Of a stretch of DNA of 34,458 nucleotides, positions 13,887-23,007 are shown piece by piece. The position numbers and the translations under genes are program-made. Source of the stretch: an uncultured Acetobacteraceae bacterium (lineage in GTDB: Bacteria > Pseudomonadota > Alphaproteobacteria > Acetobacterales > Acetobacteraceae). Within the stretch, counting starts at the first letter, position 1. Each line of letters begins with the position of its first letter. The notes under the pieces are model-generated. The model did not search any database, was not told the DNA's origin, and saw nothing but the letters and a program-made list of their open reading frames with translations. Location: NCBI GenBank assembly GCA_903924985.1, contig CAIYDT010000029.1:1-34458 (forward strand). The letters are read 5' to 3'.

Positions 13887-16157
13887 TTAAAACGTAATGC
13901 GCACCCCGGCAAAGCCGGCCACCGGAGCGGCGGGGCTGAGGCTGCGGGTGCTGCTGGCGCCGGATGCCTGGGAAATGGGAATCGCACTGGTGGACGAAAA
14001 CGTCCCGAACGTCTCATATTTCGCATTCAGCAGGTTCTGCAACATGGCGAACAACTGAATGTTGTCGGTCACCTGGTAGCTGGTATTGGCCGCCAGCACG
14101 ACATAGGCGCCGGTATCCGGGGTCAGATTGGCTTCGTCCCCAAACAACGTCTGTCCGGAACTGAATGTGCCGGAGACCCCAACCGTCCAGGCATCGGTCA
14201 CGGCATGGCTCAACCCCGCCTTCAAACGGTGCCGCGGAATACCGGGCAGGCGATTGCCTGGGACAACATGGATCAGGCCGCCAGCATCGGCCCCGGGATT
14301 CAGCGGGCTGTCGAGCGTCAGCGCCGTCTGAAAGGTCGCATCGGTGTAGGTATAATTCAGCCAGGCCTTGAGCTTCGGGGTGCGCAGGGTTACCCCCGCC
14401 TCGATACCCTGGCGCCGCGTGCGATTGACGTTTTGGAAGAATGCCAGACCGGGTGTGTTGCTCGCGACGAACAGAATCTCGTCGTTGTTGTTCGTTCGGT
14501 ACAGACCGAGGTTCCAGTCGATTTTCGAATCGGCATACGCGTGGAACTGCCCGCGAAGTCCAGCCTCGAAAGTGTGCGAAACAACCTGCTTAAGCGATGG
14601 ATCACCGACAAAAAAATTAGCCAAAGTACAAGGACTCTGCGCACTTGCGCAAGACAATTCCGAAGGTGTCGGTGCTCGGTTTGCCTCCGAATAGCTGGCA
14701 TACAAAGAAAAACCTGGCAGCACCTTATAGGTGAACCCAACACCCGGATTGAAACGGACAAAATTATGGTTGCCATTCAGCGCTGTACCATTCTGGTCAT
14801 GCAACTCGACCTGCGCTACATTAAAGCGTCCCGACAACGACAACGACAGTTTCGGTGTCAGGTCAAGAATATCCCCGACATAAGCGCCATAATAGGCGTT
14901 GTCTGTACGGACGCGAACCGGCGCGATGGAGCCATCCGGCTGATCGATGACGACACCAGGACCGACAAATACCCGATCCGCCGTCAGCCCGCCGAGCGCG
15001 GTGCTCGCCGTGAACTCCGAAATACCACCATCGAAACTTACCCCAGCCACAAGATTGTTGTGTAATCCGAATACGGTGCCGTCACGCGTCGCCTGCGCGG
15101 CGGCACCGAAACCGTTCGTGTCGACTGCCTCGGTATTGAGCTGCGAATAGGGGCCGCCATGCAGGAAATCGGAGATCGGTGCGCCACCGAGTCCATGCAG
15201 CACATTGGCGTTATTGTCGCACAGGAACCCGCCGCACGGCTGCGCCTCGGTCGTGTTGCCGTTCACGATACGCTGCGACAGGTTACTGTAATACAGCAGC
15301 CCTTGCAACGACGTTGCATCGGTCACGTCCCAAGTGCCCGACAGGCTGAACAACCCGTATTTATTGGTGGTCAGATTGGGGGCGGTAAACACCGCGTTCC
15401 GCTGCGCGCTCAGCAATTGGACCGGGATTGTTCCAGGTCCGTTCAGCACGTTATCGGCCGCCAGCACGCTCAAATGCAGCTCGGCACTGTCGCCGCGCCA
15501 ACCGACATCGCCGAAAAACTGCCGCAAATCGGATGAATTGAATTGCCGCCATCCGTCAGTGTGCATCGCATTGGCGGCCACATACGTCGATGTATTACCG
15601 CTTTGGATGCCGTACTGGATGTTGCCGCCGATTGTCCCGAAGGAACCGCCAAACGCCTCGGTCGAACCGCCCTTCCAGGTGAAGCCATTTTTCAGCTGTA
15701 CGGACAACGAACCGCCCAGCGCGTTCAGCCCGAACACAGGGTTGGAGCTTTGCAGGTTCATCTTGTCGATCGCGATGTCCGGCAGCAGGTCCCAGTTCAC
15801 CGAATCGCCGAATGGTTGGTTGAACCGGACACCATTGACGTAGACCGCCAACCCCTGCGCGTTGCCATCCAACGGGGAGGCGGAAAACCCGCGATAGATC
15901 AGGTTGGGCTGAAACTGGTTGCCCTGCGCATCGCCCAGCGAAACACCCGGCACTTTCTCGTCCAGCGCGCCCAAAGCCGAAGGGATGCCGGATCGCACGA
16001 CATCGTCGCCGGTCAGCACGTTGGTCGCCGCCGGCACTTTGTTGCGGTCGAGGCCGGTTCCCAGCAGCGGCGAAGCGCCGATGACTTCGACCTCCGGCAT
16101 ATTGGCCGGTTCCTGCGCCCATGCCGCGACCGACGGCAGCACGACCAGCAGCAGCAT
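13887..16157 (-). CDS. TonB-dependent outer-membrane receptor
   Basis: A 756-residue outer-membrane transporter. It has a signal peptide (MLLLVVLPSVAAWAQ), a possible TonB box around EVEVIGASP, a plug domain with NVLTGDDVVRSGIPSALGALDEKVPGVS-like sequence, and then a 22-strand barrel ending in the terminal phenylalanine (FAGVRITF). It has no N-terminal STN signalling domain, so it is a plain transporter. Several barrel loops show siderophore/vitamin-receptor-like organisation, but ligand cannot be read. Start: ATG 16157, 14 bases after the tonB stop, giving a clean signal peptide. It sits between a dedicated tonB and the catabolic genes and so probably imports the substrate they degrade. Confidence 0.9.
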   Translation of the reverse strand: MLLLVVLPSVAAWAQEPANMPEVEVIGASPLLGTGLDRNKVPAATNVLTGDDVVRSGIPSALGALDEKVPGVSLGDAQGNQFQPNLIYRGFSASPLDGNAQGLAVYVNGVRFNQPFGDSVNWDLLPDIAIDKMNLQSSNPVFGLNALGGSLSVQLKNGFTWKGGSTEAFGGSFGTIGGNIQYGIQSGNTSTYVAANAMHTDGWRQFNSSDLRQFFGDVGWRGDSAELHLSVLAADNVLNGPGTIPVQLLSAQRNAVFTAPNLTTNKYGLFSLSGTWDVTDATSLQGLLYYSNLSQRIVNGNTTEAQPCGGFLCDNNANVLHGLGGAPISDFLHGGPYSQLNTEAVDTNGFGAAAQATRDGTVFGLHNNLVAGVSFDGGISEFTASTALGGLTADRVFVGPGVVIDQPDGSIAPVRVRTDNAYYGAYVGDILDLTPKLSLSLSGRFNVAQVELHDQNGTALNGNHNFVRFNPGVGFTYKVLPGFSLYASYSEANRAPTPSELSCASAQSPCTLANFFVGDPSLKQVVSHTFEAGLRGQFHAYADSKIDWNLGLYRTNNNDEILFVASNTPGLAFFQNVNRTRRQGIEAGVTLRTPKLKAWLNYTYTDATFQTALTLDSPLNPGADAGGLIHVVPGNRLPGIPRHRLKAGLSHAVTDAWTVGVSGTFSSGQTLFGDEANLTPDTGAYVVLAANTSYQVTDNIQLFAMLQNLLNAKYETFGTFSSTSAIPISQASGASSTRSLSPAAPVAGFAGVRITF

Positions 16158-16171
16158 CGTTCCGAGGCGGC

Positions 16172-16921
16172 TCAATTGGTCAGCCGGAACCTGATGGGCA
16201 CCTGCGCGGCCGCCGCGACCGGCGTGCCGCCGCGTGTGGCCGGCACGAAACGCCACTGCCTAACCGCGCCAATCGCGGCGGCATCCAGACTTGGAAAACC
16301 GCTGCCCTCGGCAACGCTGACATCGAGCGGCAAACCGTCGGCGGAAACGTCGACACGCAAAACCACCCTCCCCTGTTCGCCCCGGCGCCGAGCGGCTTCA
16401 GGATAAGAGGGGGGGCGATCCGATTCCATCCCCGCGACCGGACGTGCCGGCATCATGGGTGCTGGGGCAGCCGTCGCGGACTCGGTGTTTGCTAGCGGCT
16501 GCGTCGCCGCCGGCACGGGGACGCGATGCGGCGCCGGGATCGCGCGTGGCCGCGAGACTGGGACCGGGGCAACCGGCAGGAATGCCTGCTCGACCTGTTC
16601 TTCGGCAACCGGCGGCGGCTTCGGCGTACTGGCCTCCGCCGCTGGGGGCGCGAAGTCAGGCACCGACGCTGCCTGCACGGCAGTTGGCGACGGTTCGGGC
16701 GGCGGCGGCGCGAACACCAGTACGATAGCGGTTTCCGGCGGCGGTTCGGTCGGGACGGCGCGGCTGGCCAGGAATATCGCCACCGAACCCAGCACGGCGG
16801 CATGCGCCAGCACCGAGAGCGCTATCCCCCATCCGCGCAACGCTGAACGGCGCGGGCGGCAGTCGCCGAACCGCGCTTCCCGAAAATCGACCCCCATCCC
16901 ATTCGCCGTCGATGCCGACAT
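16172..16921 (-). CDS. tonB: TonB family energy transducer
   Basis: A 249-residue TonB. It has a cytoplasmic N-terminus, one membrane helix (about residues 29-51, with the conserved His in VLAHAAVLG), a long proline-rich periplasmic linker (about 56-160, with PPPPEPSP and PKPPP) and the C-terminal TonB domain (about 165-249: PPSYPEAARRRGEQGRVVLR, then AIGAVRQWRFVPA). No exbB or exbD is nearby, so it must use a complex encoded elsewhere. It starts 4 bases after the stop of an ABC permease gene and is followed at 14 bases by the receptor gene. This places outer-membrane energising inside an ABC import operon. Confidence 0.93.
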   Translation of the reverse strand: MSASTANGMGVDFREARFGDCRPRRSALRGWGIALSVLAHAAVLGSVAIFLASRAVPTEPPPETAIVLVFAPPPPEPSPTAVQAASVPDFAPPAAEASTPKPPPVAEEQVEQAFLPVAPVPVSRPRAIPAPHRVPVPAATQPLANTESATAAPAPMMPARPVAGMESDRPPSYPEAARRRGEQGRVVLRVDVSADGLPLDVSVAEGSGFPSLDAAAIGAVRQWRFVPATRGGTPVAAAAQVPIRFRLTN

Positions 16922-16925
16922 GGGC

Positions 16926-17759
16926 TCAACCCTTCACGCCGCCCATGGTCAAACCCGCCACCATGTAGCGGCGCAACGCATAATAGGTCGCGATGGGCGG
17001 CAGGGAATACACAATCGCGGTGGCCATCATATAATTCCAGGGTGCCTCGTCGCTGTCGAAGAACTGGTCCAGCGCGACCGCCACGGTCATGCTTTTGGTC
17101 GAAGACAGCAGCAGGAACTGATACAGGTACTCGTTCCAGGCGAGCAGCAGCGCGTATGTGCCGACCGCCACCAGTGCCGGCGCCATCAGCGGCACGTAGA
17201 TGCGCAGATACATTTGCCCGGGCGAGGCACCATCCACCCGCGCGGCGTCGTCGAGTTCCAGCGGGATCAACCGGCCGTACTGCTGGAATATCAGGATGGC
17301 ATAGGGCGTGGCGAACATCACCTCAGCCGCGATAACCGACCAGAGGCTGTCCGACAGACCGTAGCGCTGCATGATGTGCACGAACGGGATGGCCAGGAAC
17401 GACGCCGGCAGTGCGTAGGTCAGCAGCGCGGCATTGCCCAGCACCCAACCGAACCGCAGACGCATGCGCCCGAGGGCGAAGCTGGCCAAGGAGCCGATGA
17501 GCACGGTCAGGACCATCGTCGTGAAGCCGATGAAGCAGCTATTGCCGAACTGGTGCCAGAAATGCTCCAGATACCAATAGTCCTGGGTCCAAATCACCTG
17601 GAAGCTCTCGAACGACGGTTCGGACGGAAAGATATTGCCGGAATATTCGGCGGCGTCGTCGTCCAGCGCGATCAGAATCATGTTGTAGACCGGCAGCAGC
17701 GTCCAGAGCGCGATACCGATCCCGACGACGATTTTACCGGCCTGGCGCAGGCGTTTCAT
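16926..17759 (-). CDS. ABC transporter permease, MalG type (CUT1 family)
   Basis: A 277-residue inner-membrane permease with about six helices and the EAA loop (ELDDAARVDGASPGQMYLRIYVPL) that docks the ATPase. It ends in the VAGLTMGGVKG tail typical of MalG-type subunits. ATG 17759 overlaps the preceding permease by 4 bases (ATGA). The open frame extends to 18617 but that part is a shadow of the neighbouring permease. It is closely similar along its length to the permease at 21183-22070, so the two come from duplication. Its partner ATPase is not encoded in the window. Confidence 0.92.
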   Translation of the reverse strand: MKRLRQAGKIVVGIGIALWTLLPVYNMILIALDDDAAEYSGNIFPSEPSFESFQVIWTQDYWYLEHFWHQFGNSCFIGFTTMVLTVLIGSLASFALGRMRLRFGWVLGNAALLTYALPASFLAIPFVHIMQRYGLSDSLWSVIAAEVMFATPYAILIFQQYGRLIPLELDDAARVDGASPGQMYLRIYVPLMAPALVAVGTYALLLAWNEYLYQFLLLSSTKSMTVAVALDQFFDSDEAPWNYMMATAIVYSLPPIATYYALRRYMVAGLTMGGVKG

Positions 17760-18655
17760 AGCTGCACCTCGGTCGCGTGGACCTTGCGCATCAGCAGGAT
17801 GGTGAGCGGGATCAGCAATGGCAGCGCCGACATCACCGACGCCACTCCAAGGGGTGGATTGCCGGAATCGAATGCCTGGTGGAAGCCGAACGTGGCCAGC
17901 ACCTCGGTCGAGCGCGCCGGGGCGCCGCCGGAGACGAAGAAGACGCCGCTGAACTCCCCGATTAACCAGAGCGTCGAAAGCAGCGTGCAAATCAGATAGA
18001 GATTGGCGAGCAGCGGGAACGTCACGTAGGTGAAGCGGCGGACGCCAACGGCACCGTCCACGTCGGCCGCATCGTAGATGTCCTGGGGGATCGCCATCCG
18101 CCCGGCCAGGAATATCAGCGTCCAGAACGGCATCCATTTCCAGATTGTGGCGAAGATATTGGTCCCCAGCGCGAGCCAGTAGGAATTGAACCAGATGGGG
18201 CCGTCGATATCGAAGACCTGGTCCAACAAGCTGTTCATAAACCCTAGCTGCCCGACAAACATCCAGTGCCACGCGACGAAAGCAGGAATGGCGGGGAGCG
18301 CCCAGGGGAGCATGAACAGCACCAGCAGCCCCTTGATCCACCGGCTTTGGCTCATGAAATAGCCCGACAACAGAATTGCCCCGAACATGGTCGTGTTCAC
18401 ACCGATCCCGACATAAAGCAGCGTATTCACCGCCGTCGGCAGATATCTCGGGTCCATGGCCAATTCGGCATACAGCGCCGGGCTGCTGCCCAGCCAAAGC
18501 GCATAGACCAGCGGATACGCCAGGAACGCGACGAAGACGGAGGCATAGGGGATCAGGAACGCGGCGATCCAGGCCCGCTCCGACCCTCGTGGACTGACCG
18601 GCCAAACCGGCCGCCACGCCCGCACGAGAGCAGGGCTGAGAAGGGCCGCGCTCAA
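17756..18655 (-). CDS. ABC transporter permease, MalF type (CUT1 family), extra copy
   Basis: A 299-residue permease. It has a hydrophobic N-terminal helix after SERAWIAAFLIPY and the conserved LLVLFMLPWALPAIPAF region. The EAA loop reads DIYDAADVDGAVGVRRFTYVTFPL, and the protein ends MRKVHATEVQL. I chose TTG 18655 because it overlaps the TGA of the upstream permease in a TTGA junction and gives a length like its paralogs; the frame back to 18865 is a shadow. It is the second of two adjacent MalF-type genes in this module and more diverged than the other from the copy at 22067-22987. It may pair with the MalG-type subunit downstream. Confidence 0.85.
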   Translation of the reverse strand: MSAALLSPALVRAWRPVWPVSPRGSERAWIAAFLIPYASVFVAFLAYPLVYALWLGSSPALYAELAMDPRYLPTAVNTLLYVGIGVNTTMFGAILLSGYFMSQSRWIKGLLVLFMLPWALPAIPAFVAWHWMFVGQLGFMNSLLDQVFDIDGPIWFNSYWLALGTNIFATIWKWMPFWTLIFLAGRMAIPQDIYDAADVDGAVGVRRFTYVTFPLLANLYLICTLLSTLWLIGEFSGVFFVSGGAPARSTEVLATFGFHQAFDSGNPPLGVASVMSALPLLIPLTILLMRKVHATEVQL

Positions 18656-19578
18656 AGTTGCACCGCGGTTGTGCGCAGCTTGCGCATGAGCAGGAAAATC
18701 AGCGGGATCAGAACCGGCAAGGCCGACATCACCGCCGCTACCCCCAAGCGCGGATCGGCCATGGTGAAGGCGTAGCGAATCCCGAGAGTCGCCAGAACCT
18801 CGGTCGACATTGCTGGGCCGCCGCCGGAGATGAAGTGGATCGTGTTGAAGTCGCCGAGGGTCCAAATCGTCGAAAGCAGCGTGCAGACCAGATAAAGATT
18901 GGCCTGCAACGGCACGGTCACGTGGGCGAACCGGCGGAATCCGGTGGCACCGTCCACATCCGCGGCCTCATACAACTCCCGTGGCACCGACATCCGGCCA
19001 GCCAGGAAGATCACGGTCCAGAACGGCAGTTGTTTCCAGGTGTAGGCCATCAGGTCCGCGCCCAAAGCCAGCCAGCGGTCGATCAGCCAGATCGGGCCGT
19101 CGATGCCGAACAACTCCGCCAACGCGGTGTTCAAGAGCCCCCATTCGCCGTTCAGCATCCAGTGGATCGACATGAAGGCGGGCAGCGCCGGCGTGGCCCA
19201 AGGCAGAATGAAGACAACCAGCAGCGCCTTGATCCATTTGCGTTTGCGCATGAAATAGCCCGACAGCAGGAAGGCCAGGGCCATTTTCACGTTGACGCCG
19301 ATACCCACGAAAATCAGCGTATTGGCCACCGCCATCGCATACACCGGACTTGAAAACAGCTCGGTGTACAGTGTCGGATTGCTGCCGAGCCATAGGCCGA
19401 AGATGACGGGATAGAGCACGAAGGCTAGGAAGATGGCGATGTAGGGGGCGGCGAAAGCAACTGCCCAACAGACGTCGGACCTCGGCAGTGCCAGGGTCCA
19501 GCGTTGCCGGGTTTGAAGGGCTGGCGATCCGAGTGCCAGGATATGTTGCGCGCCGCTCATGAAGGGCTCGTTGGCCAA
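18652..19578 (-). CDS. ABC transporter permease, MalF type (CUT1 family)
   Basis: A 308-residue inner-membrane permease with the same layout as its two paralogs: N-terminal helix after VCWAVAFAAPY, FILPWATPALPAFMSIHWML, EAA loop ELYEAADVDGATGFRRFAHVTVPL and the ending LMRKLRTTAVQL. It resembles the permease at 22067-22987 more closely than the adjacent one at 17756-18655. The gene follows its solute-binding protein gene after a 151-base gap that contains a long palindromic element, so expression may be tuned below that of the binding protein. Confidence 0.92.
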   Translation of the reverse strand: MANEPFMSGAQHILALGSPALQTRQRWTLALPRSDVCWAVAFAAPYIAIFLAFVLYPVIFGLWLGSNPTLYTELFSSPVYAMAVANTLIFVGIGVNVKMALAFLLSGYFMRKRKWIKALLVVFILPWATPALPAFMSIHWMLNGEWGLLNTALAELFGIDGPIWLIDRWLALGADLMAYTWKQLPFWTVIFLAGRMSVPRELYEAADVDGATGFRRFAHVTVPLQANLYLVCTLLSTIWTLGDFNTIHFISGGGPAMSTEVLATLGIRYAFTMADPRLGVAAVMSALPVLIPLIFLLMRKLRTTAVQL

Positions 19579-19606
19579 TTACGGCTCGATCCCCAGCACA
19601 TCGGCC

Positions 19607-19706
19607 CCTCAACGTCATGGCGGGCGCAGGCCCGCAATCCACGACTGACTGGGGTCTGACATTGCAAGACGTGGGTGGCGGGTCTTCGCCCGCCATGACG
19701 TTGAGG
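19607..19706. repeat. 100-bp palindromic intergenic element with 19-bp perfect arms
   Basis: The ends 19607-19625 and 19688-19706 are perfect inverted copies of a 19-base arm (core CGTCATGGCGGGC). Inside are further partly complementary segments (CCACGAC near 19639 and GACGTGGG near 19668). The left part, 19613-19635, recurs identically at 24892-24914. It lies between a solute-binding-protein gene and its permease gene, where RNA hairpins commonly protect the upstream message. It looks like a dispersed REP/MITE-type element. Confidence 0.8.
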
Positions 19707-19729
19707 ATGGGCCAGTTGTCCCATCGGCT

Positions 19730-21103
19730 TCACCCAAAGACGACCTTGGAGAAGATCTCCTCCACCCGTTTGAAGGCTTTGTCGACCGCCTGGGACGCGG
19801 TCATGCCGTTCTTGATGACATCGGCGTGGCATTGCCCCCAAAGCTGTTCGGCGGCGACCTTCCCCCAGGCCGGGTTGAAGCCGTTGTATTGGGCGACGGT
19901 CGGTCCCAGCACCGCCTCGTGCACATAGGCCGAACGGTGAGGATCGAGTTTCGCATCCAACCACCAGGGATCTTCCTTCACGATGGACGGGATGACAGGC
20001 ACCCAGCGCCCCAATCCGTTTTTCAGGTTCTCGTTCATCACCTCGGGCCGCATGATATAGGTCATGAACTCCTTTGCCACGGCGATGTTCTTCGCCCCCT
20101 TCGGGATGAAGCCGCCGCCGGCGCCAAGTTGGGCGGGCATGACGGTGCCATCGTTGCGATTCGGCAGACCCCTCACCACCATTTCGTCCCAGTAGGCCTT
20201 CTTGTTCTTGATCATCGCCAGTTCGGTCGACAGCGTGCCGTCGAAATCCATCACGAACAATTTTTCGTGGTAGGCGTTGTTGTCATCGGCGTCGTTCCAA
20301 CTCAAGGCCTCGGACGGCACGAAGCCATCCTTGTATTGTTTGGTCATAAACTCGACGGAGCGAATCGCGGCCTCTCGCACCTTGGGATCGCCGGTGTGCA
20401 GCTTGCCGTCCCTGGTGACGATGTCCTGGCCGCCGTTGGCAATCAAGAAATGCGCGAACAACCCGTTGCCGTCGTTGGGTCCGACGGTGGTGATCTGCAG
20501 GCCCATGGCGTACAGCTTGCGCATGCCTTGAGCGCGCAGCGCGGTTTGCACCGGCCTGAAGAACTCCCAGAACGCATCCCAGGTCTTCGGCGCGTCCGAC
20601 AACTTGAACCCAGCCTTGGTCACCAGATCGCCCCAAATATGGAACGGCGCGCAGGCTTGTTTCACGGGTGCAAGATAGAAGGCGCGCTGCTTGGTCCGGC
20701 TGTTGTAGAAGCTGGAATTCAGCAAGGCGGTCTCGCTGAGTTTGGATTTCTGGTGTTCAACGACGTCGCTGACATCCTCGAGTTTATCGTCCCAGGCGTT
20801 TTGCGGCAGGATCGTCGTGGGGGCATCGTGGAAAATCAGGTCGGGCACATCCCCACTGGTCAGCGCGGCGATCGCCTTCTGATTCAGCGCCTGGAACGGC
20901 ATGACGCTGCAGTCGATCTTGTTGCCGCTGAGTTTCTCGTACTCGGCGACGGTTTTGCGAAACGCTTCGTCCTCCTCCTTGACGAAGCCCTGCACTTGCC
21001 AGACGATGGCGGTGACCGCCGCCGCGTTGGCGATATGGGGCCTGGACAGAGCGGCCGTGGCCGCCGAACCAGCAACGAACGCACGTCGACTCACGTTTTT
21101 CAT
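19730..21103 (-). CDS. ABC transporter extracellular solute-binding protein (family 1), copy 1
   Basis: A 457-residue periplasmic binding protein of the CUT1 sugar-type family. It has a twin-arginine signal (VSRRAFVAGSAATAALS at residues 4-20, cleavage near AHIANAA). Motifs include TSGDVPDLIFHDAPTTILPQNAW, PFHIWGDLVTKAGF, EALSWNDADDNNAYHEKLFVMDFDGT and NGLGRWVPVIPS. It is the same length as, and collinear with, the binding protein at 23008-24381, so the two are tandem duplicates. The start is preceded by GGGAAGGA, the same leader seen before the other copy. Tat export suggests folding before secretion or a bound cofactor. The ligand is unknown. Confidence 0.93.
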   Translation of the reverse strand: MKNVSRRAFVAGSAATAALSRPHIANAAAVTAIVWQVQGFVKEEDEAFRKTVAEYEKLSGNKIDCSVMPFQALNQKAIAALTSGDVPDLIFHDAPTTILPQNAWDDKLEDVSDVVEHQKSKLSETALLNSSFYNSRTKQRAFYLAPVKQACAPFHIWGDLVTKAGFKLSDAPKTWDAFWEFFRPVQTALRAQGMRKLYAMGLQITTVGPNDGNGLFAHFLIANGGQDIVTRDGKLHTGDPKVREAAIRSVEFMTKQYKDGFVPSEALSWNDADDNNAYHEKLFVMDFDGTLSTELAMIKNKKAYWDEMVVRGLPNRNDGTVMPAQLGAGGGFIPKGAKNIAVAKEFMTYIMRPEVMNENLKNGLGRWVPVIPSIVKEDPWWLDAKLDPHRSAYVHEAVLGPTVAQYNGFNPAWGKVAAEQLWGQCHADVIKNGMTASQAVDKAFKRVEEIFSKVVFG

Positions 21104-21182
21104 GGCCGATTTCCTTCCCTGTTCGGTAGGCGTCGTTCTTCTTATTGATTATTTCGTCCAGCCAGGAAGTGTCGGTTGTCGG

Positions 21183-22070
21183 TTAGCCCTTCACCCCCCC
21201 CATGGTCAGACCCGCCGCCATGTAGCGGCGTGAGCCGTAATACAAGGCGATCGGCGGTATCGCGTAGATGATGGCGGTGGCCATCATGTAGTTCCACGGC
21301 GATTCGTCGCTGTTGAGGAACTGGGCCAGCGCCACGGCCACCGTCATGCTCTGCGGCGTGGACAGCATCAGGAAGTTGTACAGATACTCGTTCCAGGCCA
21401 GCAGCAGCGCATAAGTGCCCACCGCCACCAGGGCCGGCGCCATCAAGGGCAGATAGATCTTGAAATAGATCTGCCAAGGGTTGGCGCCGTCGATGCGGGC
21501 GGACTCGTCCAGCTCCATCGGGATCGATTTGCCGTATTGCGAGAAGATGAAGATCGCATATGGCGTGGCGAAGGTTGTGAGAGTGGCGATCACCGACCAG
21601 AGGTTATTCGTCAGCCCGTAGATTTGCATGATCCGATACATCGGAATCGCCAGGAACGACGCGGGAATGACGTAGGTCATCAGCGCCGCGTTGGTCAGCA
21701 TCCACCCGTTGCGCAAATGCAGCCGCCCAACGGTAAAACTTGCCAACGAGCCGATGAACAGAGTAAGAAATGTGACCATGCCTCCGACATAGAAGCTGTT
21801 GCCGAACTGGTGCCAGAACCGCTCCAGATACCAGAAATCCTGGGTGAAGACGACCCGGAAGCTCTCCAGTGTCGGGCTTTCCGGAAACAGTGTGCCGCTG
21901 AAGATCGCGTCGTGGCTGTCCAGCGCGATCGTCCACATGTTGTAGATCGGGGTCACCGACCAGATGACGATGATCAGGCCAAGAAGCAGACACACGCCCT
22001 CGGTCCCATAGTTCTGTAGCCGGTAATAAAGCTTCGAGTGCTTGCGTCCCTTGACGATCGACCCGCTCAT
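21183..22070 (-). CDS. ABC transporter permease, MalG type (CUT1 family)
   Basis: A 295-residue permease with six predicted helices, the EAA loop (ELDESARIDGANPWQIYFKIYLPL) and the ending AAGLTMGGVKG. ATG 22070 overlaps the upstream MalF-type gene by 4 bases. Compared with its paralog at 16926-17759 it has about 18 extra residues at the N-terminus and conserved helices throughout. It completes the first transporter set with the permease at 22067 and the binding protein at 23008. Confidence 0.94.
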   Translation of the reverse strand: MSGSIVKGRKHSKLYYRLQNYGTEGVCLLLGLIIVIWSVTPIYNMWTIALDSHDAIFSGTLFPESPTLESFRVVFTQDFWYLERFWHQFGNSFYVGGMVTFLTLFIGSLASFTVGRLHLRNGWMLTNAALMTYVIPASFLAIPMYRIMQIYGLTNNLWSVIATLTTFATPYAIFIFSQYGKSIPMELDESARIDGANPWQIYFKIYLPLMAPALVAVGTYALLLAWNEYLYNFLMLSTPQSMTVAVALAQFLNSDESPWNYMMATAIIYAIPPIALYYGSRRYMAAGLTMGGVKG

Positions 22071-22987
22071 AGCTGCCCCTCCGACATACGCAGTTTCCGC
22101 ATTAGCAGGATGACCAGCGGGATCAGCAACGGCAGCGCCGACATCACCGCGGCCACGCCGAGACGCGGCACCGCGACGGTGAAGGCATAGCGAATACCAA
22201 GCGTGGCCAGAACCTCGGTTGCCATCGCGGGCCCACCGCCGGAGACGAAGAAGGTCGCGTTGAAGTCGCCCAAAGCGAAGACCATGTCGAGCAATGTGCA
22301 GACGAAATACAGGTTCGCCATCAACGGCAGTGTCACATGGATGAATTTGCGCAGGCCGGTGGCGCCGTCGACGGCGGCGGCTTCATAGAGTTCCTGCGGG
22401 ACCGCCATCCGCCCGGCCAACAGAATGAGCGTCCAGAACGGCAGGGTTTTCCAGATATAGGCACCGATATTGCTGAACAGCCCGGTCCAGGCCTCGTTCA
22501 GGTAGACCGGGCCGTCGTAGCCGAAAAATTCGTACAGCGCGGTGTTCAACATGCCCCATTGGCCATTCAGGAACCAATGGATCGACATGAAGGCCGGCAG
22601 CGCGGGTGTCGCCCATGGCAGGATGAACAGCACCATGACGACTTTGGTCCACCATCGCTTCTGCATGAAGAAGCCGGACAGCATGAACGCGAGGAACATC
22701 TTCACGTTCACGCCGATACCGACGTACAGCAGGGTGTTGACGACGGCGGTCAAATAGCGGGGATCGGCGAACAATTCCCGATACAGCGCCGGGTCGCTGC
22801 CCATCCAAAGCCCGTAGCAGATGGGATAGATGACGAAAAACAGGAACACGACCGTGTAGGGCAACGCGAAGGCGATAGCCCAGGCATGTTCGGAGCCATG
22901 CAGCCCCACGAACCAGCCTCGACGGGTGGTCCGGGTTGCCGCGAAGCCCCCCCCGACCGAGAGACTCCGCTGTGTCGTGGTGCTCAT
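22067..22987 (-). CDS. ABC transporter permease, MalF type (CUT1 family)
   Basis: A 306-residue permease: N-terminal helix after HAWAIAFALPY, FILPWATPALPAFMSIHWFL, EAA loop ELYEAAAVDGATGLRKFIHVTLPL, and C-terminus LMRKLRMSEGQL. It starts 20 bases after the solute-binding-protein gene and overlaps the MalG-type gene by 4 bases. No ATPase gene follows, which for CUT1 systems usually means a shared MsmX/UgpC-type ATPase encoded elsewhere. Confidence 0.94.
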   Translation of the reverse strand: MSTTTQRSLSVGGGFAATRTTRRGWFVGLHGSEHAWAIAFALPYTVVFLFFVIYPICYGLWMGSDPALYRELFADPRYLTAVVNTLLYVGIGVNVKMFLAFMLSGFFMQKRWWTKVVMVLFILPWATPALPAFMSIHWFLNGQWGMLNTALYEFFGYDGPVYLNEAWTGLFSNIGAYIWKTLPFWTLILLAGRMAVPQELYEAAAVDGATGLRKFIHVTLPLMANLYFVCTLLDMVFALGDFNATFFVSGGGPAMATEVLATLGIRYAFTVAVPRLGVAAVMSALPLLIPLVILLMRKLRMSEGQL

Positions 22988-23007
22988 GATCCGCTGCCCC
23001 TCGGCGA

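Noticed and set aside
13497..15065. A 522-codon plus-strand frame opposite the receptor gene
   Set aside because: It is antisense to a well-supported TonB-dependent receptor and has no recognisable protein pattern.
17760..18617. N-terminal half of a 563-codon frame joined to the MalG-type permease
   Set aside because: It is an out-of-frame shadow of the MalF-type permease gene on the same strand.
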